8,351 nt of DNA from Pseudomonadota bacterium (GTDB lineage: Bacteria; Pseudomonadota; Gammaproteobacteria; Burkholderiales; Casimicrobiaceae), in NCBI GenBank assembly GCA_022709775.1, contig JAKLIE010000056.1, forward strand, positions 1 to 8,351, given 5' to 3'. Positions 1-7,054 of this stretch are shown here, piece after piece. Position numbers and translations under genes: made by a program. Position 1 is the first letter of the stretch. Each line of letters begins with the position of its first letter. The notes below the pieces were generated by a model. It was not told the DNA's origin, did no database searches, and saw only the letters and a list, made by a program, of their open reading frames with translations.

Positions 1-3000
1 GTCGGCTGCCGCCTCGATGTCGGCGACCTTGTAGCGGTCGATCATCTTCTTGTAGCCGGCGAAGTACAGCACTTTCGAGCCGGCCGCGCGGAACGCCTGG
101 CCGATCGAGAACAGCACCGCATTGCCTAGCCCGCCGCCGACGAGCACGACCGTCTCGCCGGGCTCGATCTCGGTCGGCGCGCCGGTCGGTCCCATCAGCA
201 CGACGCGCTCGCCGGGCTCCATCGTCGCGCACAGGTCCGACGAGCCGCCCATCTCGAGCACGATCGTCGAGACGAGCCCGCGCTCGCGGTCGACCCAGGC
301 GCCGGTGAGCGCGAGGCCTTCCATCGTCATGCGGGTGCCGCGCTTCACGGGCGCGAGCGACTCGTAGTTCTGCAGCCGGTAGAACTGGCCGGGCCTGAAG
401 TTGCGCGCGGCCGCGGGCGCGCGGACGACGACCTCGACGATCGTCGGCGTCAGGCGCTCGACACGCTCGACGCTCGGGCGCAGGTCGGCGTCGAGCATCG
501 CGAAGAATTGCGCGTCGGACAGCGGAGACGCAGGCGCGACGCGCGCGAGCCGCCGCGAGACGATGCCGTAGCCCTGCTTCGCGCTCGCCATCGCCTTGAC
601 CACGTTGCCGTGGAACGATGGGTGCAGGTCGCCGAAGAAGCTGGTCGCGCGGCCATCCTCCCGGATCGAGGTCAGCACCGCGGGCTTCTCCGGCTTTGCG
701 AGGCCGCGCACCGGCTTGACCGGCGTGCCGTCCTCGTCGAGCAGCCGGAAGTACTTGCCGTCGAGGCCGAAGTGCCCGGCGTCCTCGCGCGCGAGCACCG
801 TGTTGGGCTGCGTGCCGGCGGCGACGAGGATCGTGCGCGCGGGCAGCGTCGTGCGTCCGTACTCGTGCCACACGCCGTCGCCGTCGTTGTGGTGCTGCGA
901 CACCTTGAGCCCCGCGGCATGGCCGTGCGCGTCGACCTCGATCGCGAGCGGCGTCAGGCCCTCGCCGAACCAGATGCCCTCCTCCAGCGCCTTCTCGACC
1001 TCCTCGTGGTTCAGCGTGTACGAGGGACTGTCGACCAGCAGGCGACGGTACGCGATCGTCGCGCCGCCCCACGACTGCAGCAGCGGCACGATGTGCGGCT
1101 CGCGGCCTTCTGCGGCCGCCTCGTCGCGTTCGGAGCGGATCGCGTACGCGTGCGACAGGAACTCCTCGGCGATCGCGCGCTCCTCCTGCGTCCACGTGCG
1201 CTCGACCGCCTCGCGCCCGTGCTCGGCCACGAGCGCCTCGTAGCGCGACAGGAACTTCTCGACCTGCACCGGGTAGTAGGCGAGCGATTCGGTGGCCGTG
1301 TCGATCGCGGTGAGGCCGCCGCCCACGACGACGACCGGCAGCCGAACCTGCATGTTGGCGAGCGAGTCGGCCTTGGCCGCGCCGGTGAGCTGCAGCGCCA
1401 TCAGGAAGTCCGACGCGGTGCGCACGCCGTTCGCCAGCCCGTTCGGCAGCTCGAGCACGGTCGGCTTGCCGGCGCCGGCCGCGAGCGCGACGTGGTCGAA
1501 GCCCATCGCGAACGCGTCCTCGGCGGAGATCGTACCGCCGAAACGCACGCCCCCGTAGAGCGCGAATTGCCCTCGCCGCTCGAGCAGCAGGCGGATGACC
1601 TTCAGGAAATTCTTGTCCCAGCGGACCGTGATCCCGTACTCCGCCACGCCGCCGAAACCCGCCAGCACGCGCTCGCCCAGCGGCTCGACGAGCGAGTCGA
1701 AATCGCGGACCGGTTCGAACGGCACGCGCTCGCCGGCGATCGTGATGCCCGAGAGCTTCGGGTCGAGCGGCTCGACCTTGAGGCCGTCGATCGCGACGAC
1801 CGTGTGGCCGTCGTTCATCAGGTGGTGCGCGAGCGTGAAGCCGGCCGGCCCCTGCCCGACGACGAGCACGCGCCTGCCCGTCGCCTCGCGCGGCGCCGGA
1901 CGGCGCAGGTCGAGCGGGTTCCAGCGCGTCAGCAGCGAGTAGATCTCGAAGCCGTAGGGAAGCGCGAGCACGTCCTTGAGGATCCGCGTCTCGCTCTGCG
2001 GAATGTCGACCGGGTCCTGCTTCTGGTAGATGCACGACTTCATGCAGTCGTTGCAGATCCGGTGGCCCGTGCCCGCCGCCATCGGGTTGTCGACGCAGAT
2101 CGTCGCGAGCGCGCCGATCGCCCAGCCGTCGGCCCGCAACCTGTGGAATTCGGAGATCCTCTCCTCGAGGGGGCAGCCGGCGAGCGTCACGCCGAACGGG
2201 CTCTTCCTGAACGGGTTCTCGAGCGGCGCGCCGTCGGCGGGCTTCTTCTCCGGGAGACCCCGCGAGCAGCTGTCCTTGCCCTGCTCGTGGCACCAGATGC
2301 AGTAGTGCGCCTGGTCCAGCCCGCCGACGAGGTCGGTGCCCCGGTCGGTCAGCGCGAAGCCCGCGCGCTCGCGGGCGTGGCCCGGCGGAAGCGTGAACGC
2401 GGTGACCTCGCCGCGCTTGACCGGGACGATCGGCACGAGCTTCGACGCGTCTATCTTGCGCGGGCCGCGGAACAGCACGCCGTCGCGGTGCGCTGCGCGG
2501 CCATCCGGCGTGTGCGCGGCCCAGGCAGCGTAGCGCAGCGCGAGGTCGAGCGCCTCGGCGTTCGCCGCTTCGTCCTCGAGCCACCCGGTGACGGCGTTGG
2601 CGAACGCGACCTCGTTCTTCCTGCCCACGATCGTCGCGCCGATGCGCGCCTCCAGCGATGCGCGCAGCGCCGGCCCGTCGAGCGCGACCGCTGCGTCGGC
2701 CTTGTAGGCATTCATCGCCTTGCGCTGGACGAATTGGCGCTTCACCGCGTAGAGCGGCGCCAGCGCGCTCTGCGCCGCCTCCAGCGCGCGGACTTCGCCC
2801 TGGACGCCGAACAGCGTCGCGACGAAATCCTCGACGTGGGGGCCGAGCGCGATCAGCAATTCGCTCTCGGCCTTGTTGCCGAGCGCATCGGGCGCGGTCC
2901 GCGCGTCGCGCAGCCGGGCGGCGAGAGGCGCGTCCGCGGCATCGAGATGAGTCAGGAACAGGCGGTCGATCGCGGCGGCGCCGGCCGTCGTGTAGAGGTC

Positions 3001-3033
3001 GGCGAAGGCGAGCCCGTGGGCGAGTCGAAGCAT
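1..3033 (-). CDS. Multidomain Fe-S/FAD pyridine-nucleotide oxidoreductase (GltD/NfnB-like plus PyrK/NfnA-like), C-terminus cut by window edge
   Basis: Seen: 1011 codons, open to the left edge, starting at ATG 3033-3031 (protein begins MLRLAHGLAFADLY). Residues 1 to about 240 form a mostly helical region with no motif I recognise. Residues 245-334 carry cysteines at 245, 248, 256, 287, 313, 327, 330 and 334 (CIWC, AGCPLEE, ICNDCMKSC), as in the two [4Fe-4S] cluster region of GltD and NfnB. GQGPAG at 393-398 is the FAD site; GGGLTAID at 571-578 and YRR at 662-664 match the NADPH site of GltD, separated by an insertion of about 70 residues. From about 850 a ferredoxin-reductase-like module follows (FRPGQFYRLQ at 879-888, MGPTGAP near 947, GGGLGNA at 966-972), like PyrK or NfnA. 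Family knowledge: such modules move electrons between NAD(P)H, flavin and Fe-S centres in the cytoplasm. Inference: a fused NAD(P)H-linked electron-transfer enzyme; the physiological substrate is unknown. No good ribosome binding site precedes the start, but the N-terminus fits the family as I recall it. Confidence 0.85.
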   Translation of the reverse strand, partial: MLRLAHGLAFADLYTTAGAAAIDRLFLTHLDAADAPLAARLRDARTAPDALGNKAESELLIALGPHVEDFVATLFGVQGEVRALEAAQSALAPLYAVKRQFVQRKAMNAYKADAAVALDGPALRASLEARIGATIVGRKNEVAFANAVTGWLEDEAANAEALDLALRYAAWAAHTPDGRAAHRDGVLFRGPRKIDASKLVPIVPVKRGEVTAFTLPPGHARERAGFALTDRGTDLVGGLDQAHYCIWCHEQGKDSCSRGLPEKKPADGAPLENPFRKSPFGVTLAGCPLEERISEFHRLRADGWAIGALATICVDNPMAAGTGHRICNDCMKSCIYQKQDPVDIPQSETRILKDVLALPYGFEIYSLLTRWNPLDLRRPAPREATGRRVLVVGQGPAGFTLAHHLMNDGHTVVAIDGLKVEPLDPKLSGITIAGERVPFEPVRDFDSLVEPLGERVLAGFGGVAEYGITVRWDKNFLKVIRLLLERRGQFALYGGVRFGGTISAEDAFAMGFDHVALAAGAGKPTVLELPNGLANGVRTASDFLMALQLTGAAKADSLANMQVRLPVVVVGGGLTAIDTATESLAYYPVQVEKFLSRYEALVAEHGREAVERTWTQEERAIAEEFLSHAYAIRSERDEAAAEGREPHIVPLLQSWGGATIAYRRLLVDSPSYTLNHEEVEKALEEGIWFGEGLTPLAIEVDAHGHAAGLKVSQHHNDGDGVWHEYGRTTLPARTILVAAGTQPNTVLAREDAGHFGLDGKYFRLLDEDGTPVKPVRGLAKPEKPAVLTSIREDGRATSFFGDLHPSFHGNVVKAMASAKQGYGIVSRRLARVAPASPLSDAQFFAMLDADLRPSVERVERLTPTIVEVVVRAPAAARNFRPGQFYRLQNYESLAPVKRGTRMTMEGLALTGAWVDRERGLVSTIVLEMGGSSDLCATMEPGERVVLMGPTGAPTEIEPGETVVLVGGGLGNAVLFSIGQAFRAAGSKVLYFAGYKKMIDRYKVADIEAAAD

Positions 3034-3085
3034 CGGAGGGTCCGGGCGGCGGAGTCGGAATCGCCCGCGGGAAGCTAAACGCCGG

Positions 3086-3091
3086 ATTCTA
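3086..3091 (-). promoter_or_regulatory. Candidate -10 element for the oxidoreductase gene
   Basis: TAGAAT reads on the minus strand (4 of 6 or better to TATAAT, including the conserved A2 and T6) and would place transcription start about 45 bases before the ATG at 3033. No recognisable -35 hexamer lies 16-18 bases upstream (GCCGAT at 17), which would fit a promoter needing an activator. Inferred from sequence only. Confidence 0.45.
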
Positions 3092-3141
3092 ACCGTCGGA
3101 CCGCGAGAATCGGCTGCGTCGCGCAGGGAGATCGAAAACGC

Positions 3142-3155
3142 TTGAGATCCATCAA
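3142..3155 (-). promoter_or_regulatory. Candidate FNR/Anr/FixK-type binding site
   Basis: On the minus strand the 14 bases read TTGATGGATCTCAA, matching the FNR-family consensus TTGAT-N4-ATCAA at 9 of 10 defined positions. Its centre lies about 70 bases upstream of the transcription start predicted from the -10 element at 3091-3086, close to the -71.5 position used by class I FNR-dependent promoters. The downstream gene encodes an Fe-S flavoenzyme, a sensible target for an oxygen-sensing regulator. Binding is inference. Confidence 0.5.
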
Positions 3156-3174
3156 ATGCCGCGCCCGCGCCGGC

Positions 3175-3200
3175 GGCGGGAGTCCCGCCCGAATTCCGGG
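3175..3200 (-). terminator. Possible hairpin terminator after the DUF2798 gene
   Basis: Two adjacent inverted repeats lie 33-58 bases past the stop codon at 3233: CCCG/CGGG around 3188-3200 and a perfect GGCGGG-ACT-CCCGCC stem (6 bp, 3-base loop) at 3175-3189. There is no T-tract after the stem on the minus strand, so intrinsic termination is uncertain. It does sit between the end of the five-gene cluster and the candidate promoter of the next gene, where a terminator is expected. Confidence 0.3.
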
Positions 3201-3232
3201 GGTGACCGAAGGGTCGGGCCACTACGCGGGAA

Positions 3233-3484
3233 TCACCGACCCGGCATCTGCGAATTCGTCCCGGTCAGCCGGTCGGTCATGCGCTGCACGAACGGCCGCA
3301 CGAGCAGCACCGCGGGAAACGCGACCGCCCACGCGAACATCCAGGCACCGAACCACGTTCGAAGGAAGCCCGGCGCGACGCCGAGGGCGACGAAGGTCGA
3401 GATGCCCGACACGATGAACGTCATGAACGCGGTGAGCAGGAAGCCGAACACGTAGGGGGCCGCGCGCCTGGTGAACAGGGCCAT
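3233..3484 (-). CDS. DUF2798-family small membrane protein
   Basis: 83 residues, starting MALFTRRAAPYVFGFLL. Two hydrophobic segments at about 9-33 and 41-64, each a probable transmembrane helix, are joined by a short loop with a conserved-looking APGFLRTW stretch; the tail (residues 65-83) is polar with several basic residues. This layout and wording (PYVFGFLL, VSGISTFVALG, WAVAFPAVLLV) match DUF2798 proteins, which are short inner-membrane proteins of unknown function. The start ATG lies 2 bases after the metC stop codon, with no clear ribosome binding site, so translation is probably coupled to metC. It is the last gene of the five-gene cluster. No function can be assigned. Confidence 0.8.
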   Translation of the reverse strand: MALFTRRAAPYVFGFLLTAFMTFIVSGISTFVALGVAPGFLRTWFGAWMFAWAVAFPAVLLVRPFVQRMTDRLTGTNSQMPGR

Positions 3485-3486
3485 CG

Positions 3487-4677
3487 TCAGGATCGTCCGG
3501 TCAGGCGTTGGAAACCGTTGTCGAGGTCGGCGATCAGGTCGTCGGGATCCTCGAGGCCGATGTGCAGACGCAGGCAGGGGCCGCCCGGATCGAGGCGCGA
3601 GACGGTTCGCGGCTTGTCCGGATCGGTCGGGATCATCAGGCTCTCGAAGCCGCCCCAGCTCCAGCCCATCCGGAAGAGCCGCATCCGGTCGAGCATCGCC
3701 GCGAAGCGCTCGCGCGTCGGGCCCGGGTGGAGCACGATCGTGAAGAGCCCCGTCGCTAGGCGGAAGTCGCGCTTCCACAACGCGTGTCCGCGGGCACCCG
3801 GCAGCGCCGGATAGAGCACCTCCCGCACCTCGGGACGCGACCGCAGCCACGTGGCCACGCGCAACGCGCTCGCCTGGTGGCGCTCGAGCCGCGTCGCGAG
3901 CGTCCGCAGCCCGCGCAGGCCCAGGAAAGCATCGTCGCTCGACACGGCGACGCCCATGTCGGTCCAGATCCGGTGCATCGGCGCCGTCGTCGCGTCGTTG
4001 CAGACGATCAAGCCCAGCAGCACGTCCGAGTGCCCGCCGATGTACTTGGTCGCCGCGTGCACCGACACGTCGACACCGTGATCGAACGAGCGGAACCCGA
4101 GCGGCGTCGCCCACGAGTTGTCCATCACGACGACCGCCCCGTGACGGTGCGCGACCGCGGCGATCGCGGGGACGTCCTGCACCTCGAACGACAGCGACCC
4201 CGGCGACTCGACGAACACGACGCGCGTGTTCGGCGTCATCGCCTGCTCGATCGTCGCGCCGGCGAGCGGGTCGTAGAACGCGACCTCGACGCCGTAGCGC
4301 TGGAGCGTGTTCATCGCGAACCGGCGCGTCGGGCCGTAGACCGAGTCGGTGATCAGCACGCGGTCGCCGGCCTTCGCGAGCGCGAGCAGCGGCAGCGTCG
4401 TCGCCGCAAGCCCGCTGGGCACCGCGAACCCGCGCGCGCCGCCTTCGAGCGCGGCAACCGCGGCCTGCAGATCGGTCACGGTCGGCAAGCCGTGCAAGCC
4501 GTAGCCGATGCCCGCGTAGGTCCCCGCGACCGACGCCTCGAGATCGTCGAGCGTCGGGAACACCATCGTCGACGCGCGATAGACGGGCGTGTTGACCGCA
4601 CCCAGATGCTTCGCCGGTTCGCGTCCGAGGTGGACCACCTCGGTTTCCGGCTTCAGGGGCTCGTCGCGATCGCTCAT
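3487..4677 (-). CDS. metC: Cystathionine beta-lyase (PLP-dependent, MetC type)
   Basis: 396 residues, the usual length for the Cys/Met-metabolism PLP enzyme family. Landmarks: TPVYRASTMVFPT near 30-42, YGLHGLPT at 59-66, the ALEGG turn at 76-80, the PSGLAA cofactor-binding turn at 87-92, VVMDNSWATP with the pyridine-nitrogen aspartate D186, ATKYIGGHSD with the Schiff-base lysine K211, and a C-terminal GGFESL motif at 342-347. Family role: cleaves cystathionine to homocysteine, pyruvate and ammonia in methionine synthesis; some members also act as cysteine desulfhydrases. The YGLHG motif and overall wording favour MetC over MetB or gamma-lyase. Leu61 stands where E. coli MetC has the phosphate-contacting Arg58. 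The ATG overlaps the gntK stop by 4 bases (ATGA). An in-frame upstream extension to about 5001 lies wholly inside gntK and is not used here. Confidence 0.88.
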   Translation of the reverse strand: MSDRDEPLKPETEVVHLGREPAKHLGAVNTPVYRASTMVFPTLDDLEASVAGTYAGIGYGLHGLPTVTDLQAAVAALEGGARGFAVPSGLAATTLPLLALAKAGDRVLITDSVYGPTRRFAMNTLQRYGVEVAFYDPLAGATIEQAMTPNTRVVFVESPGSLSFEVQDVPAIAAVAHRHGAVVVMDNSWATPLGFRSFDHGVDVSVHAATKYIGGHSDVLLGLIVCNDATTAPMHRIWTDMGVAVSSDDAFLGLRGLRTLATRLERHQASALRVATWLRSRPEVREVLYPALPGARGHALWKRDFRLATGLFTIVLHPGPTRERFAAMLDRMRLFRMGWSWGGFESLMIPTDPDKPRTVSRLDPGGPCLRLHIGLEDPDDLIADLDNGFQRLTGRS

Positions 4678-5168
4678 GGCTGGCGGGTTGCGGAAATGGC
4701 GGCGCAGATGTCGTCGACCTGCCGGTCGACCGGCAATCGCACGTCGATCTCGACGGCGTTCGCCGGGCGCTCCAGCGTCGCGAACTGGCTCGCCAGCAGC
4801 GAAGGGGGCATGTAGCGATGCTTGCGTTCGGCCAGCCGCGACGCGATCGTCGCCTGGTCGCCGACGAGGTGCACGAAGCGAACGTCGCCCGCCATGACGA
4901 TGCGCGCGCGGTACGCCTCCTTCAGCGCGGAGCACGCCAGGACCGCGCTGCCTCCCGAATCCTCGATCGCGCGCAACTCGGAGGCGAGCCGGTCCAGCCA
5001 CGGCCAGCGGTCCTCGTCGGTGAGCGGCGTGCCGGCGGCCATCTTCGCGACGTTCCCCGGCGGATGGAAGTCGTCGGCGTCGACGAAGCGCAAGCCGAGC
5101 CTCTGCGCCAGCGCGGCGCCGACCGTGCTCTTGCCGCAGCCGGTCACGCCCATCACGACCACGATCAT
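4674..5168 (-). CDS. gntK: Gluconokinase (GntK/IdnK type)
   Basis: 164 residues, typical of thermoresistant-type gluconokinase. The P-loop GVTGCGKST lies at 7-15, followed by the substrate-side motif DADDFHPPGN at about 30-39 with KMAAGTPLTDEDRWPWL, then ACSALKEAYR, and ERKHRYMPPSLLASQF with the downstream LERP. These are the signature blocks of the family. Role: ATP-dependent phosphorylation of D-gluconate to 6-phosphogluconate in the cytoplasm. It directly follows gnd, whose enzyme uses this product; the ATG overlaps the gnd stop by 4 bases (ATGA). GGGAAAG a short distance upstream may act as a ribosome binding site. No gluconate permease or 6-phosphogluconate dehydratase is visible in the window, so uptake must be encoded elsewhere or served by another carrier. 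Confidence 0.93.
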   Translation of the reverse strand: MIVVVMGVTGCGKSTVGAALAQRLGLRFVDADDFHPPGNVAKMAAGTPLTDEDRWPWLDRLASELRAIEDSGGSAVLACSALKEAYRARIVMAGDVRFVHLVGDQATIASRLAERKHRYMPPSLLASQFATLERPANAVEIDVRLPVDRQVDDICAAISATRQP

Positions 5169-6100
5169 CCGCGCTTTCCCGGCTCGGCGCCGTGCACCGC
5201 GTGGCCGCCGAACGCCTGCCGCATCATCGCGAGCATCCGGTTCGCGTAATCGCCCTTACCCTGGCTGTCGAAGCGGCTCATCAGCGCGAGCGCGAGCACC
5301 GGCGCGGGCACCCCCTGCTCCACGGCTTCGGCGACCGTCCATCGCCCTTCGCCCGAGTCCGCCACGTGCGGCGCGACGCCGTCGAGATTCGCGTCGCGGG
5401 CGAGGAATCCCGCGGTGAGGTCGAGCAGCCACGAACGCACGACGCTGCCGTGGCGCCACAACTCGGCGATCGCGGCGGCGTCGAGGCCGAACTCGCGCTT
5501 GCCGTCGAGCAGCGCGAACCCTTCCGCGTACGCCTGCATCATCCCGTACTCGATCCCGTTGTGGATCATCTTGACGAAGTGGCCCGATCCCGCGGGTCCG
5601 CAGTGCAGCCAGCCCCTGTCGGTCGCGGGCGCGAGTATCCGGGCGAACGGTTCGACGGCGCTCGCGGCCTCGGGCGTGCCGCCGAACATCAGCGCATAGC
5701 CGTTCTCGAGGCCCCACACGCCCCCCGACACGCCGCAATCGACGAACGCGATGCCGCGAGCCGCCAGTGCCTCCGCGCGCCGCTGCGAATCCTTGTAGTT
5801 GGCGTTGCCGCCGTCGACGACCGTGTCGCCGCGCGACAGATGCGTCGCGAGCGCGTCGATCGTCGACTGCGTCGCCCCGCCCGCCGGGACCATGACCCAC
5901 ACCACCCGGGGCGCCGGCAGTGCGGAAGCCAGCGCAGCGAGCGAGTCCGCCGCGACGATCGCACCCTCCTTCGCGAGCGCTGCCGCCGATCCCGGCGTTG
6001 CGTCGTGCCCGACGACGCGCACCCCGCCGCGCGACAGGCGGCGCGCCATGTTGCCGCCCATGCGGCCGAGGCCGACGAGTCCGAGGGAGAGTTTCGTCAT
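5165..6100 (-). CDS. gnd: 6-phosphogluconate dehydrogenase, decarboxylating, short (GntZ/YqeC-like) form
   Basis: 311 residues, about two thirds of the classical E. coli or eukaryotic enzyme, matching the short form. Landmarks: Rossmann GLGRMGGNM at 10-18, GGNANYKDSQRR at 97-108, CGVSGGVWGLENGYALMFGG starting at 122, and GSGHFVKMIHNGIEY at 171-185 with the catalytic lysine K177 and N181. DSGEGRWTVAEAVEQGVP at 248-265 is typical of the short form. The second Rossmann strand ends in HD (D33), where NADP enzymes usually have N-R-T, so NAD preference is inferred. Role: oxidises and decarboxylates 6-phosphogluconate to ribulose 5-phosphate. Start ATG at 6100 lies 19 bases after the exporter stop, with no strong ribosome binding site; a TAGAAT at 6135-6130 could give it a separate promoter. 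gntK follows with an ATGA overlap. Confidence 0.93.
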   Translation of the reverse strand: MTKLSLGLVGLGRMGGNMARRLSRGGVRVVGHDATPGSAAALAKEGAIVAADSLAALASALPAPRVVWVMVPAGGATQSTIDALATHLSRGDTVVDGGNANYKDSQRRAEALAARGIAFVDCGVSGGVWGLENGYALMFGGTPEAASAVEPFARILAPATDRGWLHCGPAGSGHFVKMIHNGIEYGMMQAYAEGFALLDGKREFGLDAAAIAELWRHGSVVRSWLLDLTAGFLARDANLDGVAPHVADSGEGRWTVAEAVEQGVPAPVLALALMSRFDSQGKGDYANRMLAMMRQAFGGHAVHGAEPGKRG

Positions 6101-6119
6101 GGAAGGGCGCCGCCGAGGA

Positions 6120-7007
6120 TCAGCCGGGCATTCTACCGGCAGCGACCTCGGAACGCCCGCCCGCCCCGCGCGACGCCACGACCGCCGCCACGACCAAGAG
6201 CGCGCATCCGGCGAGCATCCCGACCGTGGGTCTCTCGCCGAGGAGCCAGGCCGCGAGCGCGATGCCGTAGACCGGCTCGAGCGCGGCGACGACGCTGGCC
6301 GTGTGCGCGCTGACCGTCGCGAGCGACGCGACGAACAGCGTGTGCGCGAGCGCGGTGCACGCGACGCCGAGGACGAGGATCAGCACGAGGTCGCGCGCGC
6401 CCGGCCACGCCGCGGCGCCCGGCCAGAGGAGCACCACCGGCACCAGGCACAGCGCGGCGAACGCGTTCTGCCACAGCGCGATCGACCGCGCCGGGTGGGT
6501 TCTCGCGTAGCGCCGGTTGCGCACGGCGAGCCACGCGAAGGTCATGCCGGACAGCACGCCCCACGCGAGGCCGCGCAGCGACGCGTCCTGCCAGTCGAAG
6601 CGGGGGACGGTCAGCACGAGGCCGGACACGACGAGCGCGGCGACCGCCCAGTCGCGAGGGTTGGCGCGCCGCTCGCCGGTCAGGCGCTCGACCAGCAGCG
6701 TCCAGAGCGGAAAGCTCGCGAAGCCCAGGAGCCCCACGGCGACGCTGGCCGACTGGATCGCGGCGAAGAACGCTACCCAGTGCAATGCGAGGACGGCGCC
6801 GTTCACCGCCAGACCCGGCACCGGCCTCGCGGGCGTGCGTGTGGCGATAGCCAGTGCCGACAGTGCCAGCGCCGCCACGAGCGACCGGCCGAGCACGATC
6901 GTCACCGGAGACATCGCGAGCCACGCGCCGAAAAGGCCGGCCACGCCGAACAGTGCGACGGCGAGGTGCAGCGAGGCCAGGGCGGACGCGGGGCGCATCG
7001 GAGGCAT
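6120..7007 (-). CDS. EamA/DMT-superfamily transporter (probable metabolite exporter)
   Basis: 295 residues from the ATG at 7007. The chain is almost entirely hydrophobic helices separated by short polar loops, consistent with about ten membrane spans in two EamA repeats; loops rich in basic residues occur near 57-63, 108-119 and 163-175. The second repeat ends with the characteristic ALEPVYGIALAAWLLGERPT block at 242-261. Family members export amino acids, purines or other small metabolites, a few import. The substrate cannot be read from the sequence; the company of metC, gnd and gntK suggests only a central-metabolism or amino-acid link. The start is uncertain: a second in-frame ATG lies at 6998, and the open frame extends to 7265. 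Neither ATG has a well-spaced ribosome binding site. It appears to be the first gene of the five-gene cluster. Confidence 0.85.
   Translation of the reverse strand: MPPMRPASALASLHLAVALFGVAGLFGAWLAMSPVTIVLGRSLVAALALSALAIATRTPARPVPGLAVNGAVLALHWVAFFAAIQSASVAVGLLGFASFPLWTLLVERLTGERRANPRDWAVAALVVSGLVLTVPRFDWQDASLRGLAWGVLSGMTFAWLAVRNRRYARTHPARSIALWQNAFAALCLVPVVLLWPGAAAWPGARDLVLILVLGVACTALAHTLFVASLATVSAHTASVVAALEPVYGIALAAWLLGERPTVGMLAGCALLVVAAVVASRGAGGRSEVAAGRMPG
6130..6135 (-). promoter_or_regulatory. Candidate internal -10 element before gnd
   Basis: TAGAAT on the minus strand, within the last codons of the exporter gene, would start transcription about 20-25 bases before the gnd ATG. It matches the -10 elements proposed for the oxidoreductase and ligase genes. 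No clear -35 is found at 16-18 bases. It might give gnd-gntK-metC expression independent of the exporter. Confidence 0.3.
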
Positions 7008-7054
7008 GCCGGGGGGCGGCCGATTCTCCCACGCAACACCCGACGCGCCATAGG

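Noticed and set aside
508..3078. Open frame of 856 codons on the plus strand, antisense to the oxidoreductase
   Set aside because: The translation is rich in Arg, Ala, Val and Asp with no motif, and it mirrors a clearly coding frame; long antisense frames are usual in GC-rich DNA.
3784..4815. Open frame of 343 codons on the plus strand across metC
   Set aside because: Shadow of metC and gntK; Arg/His-rich translation without domains.
4678..5001. N-terminal extension of metC by 108 residues
   Set aside because: It lies wholly within gntK, reads as Arg/Gly/Pro-rich sequence, and the ATG at 4677 gives the normal family length and an ATGA junction.
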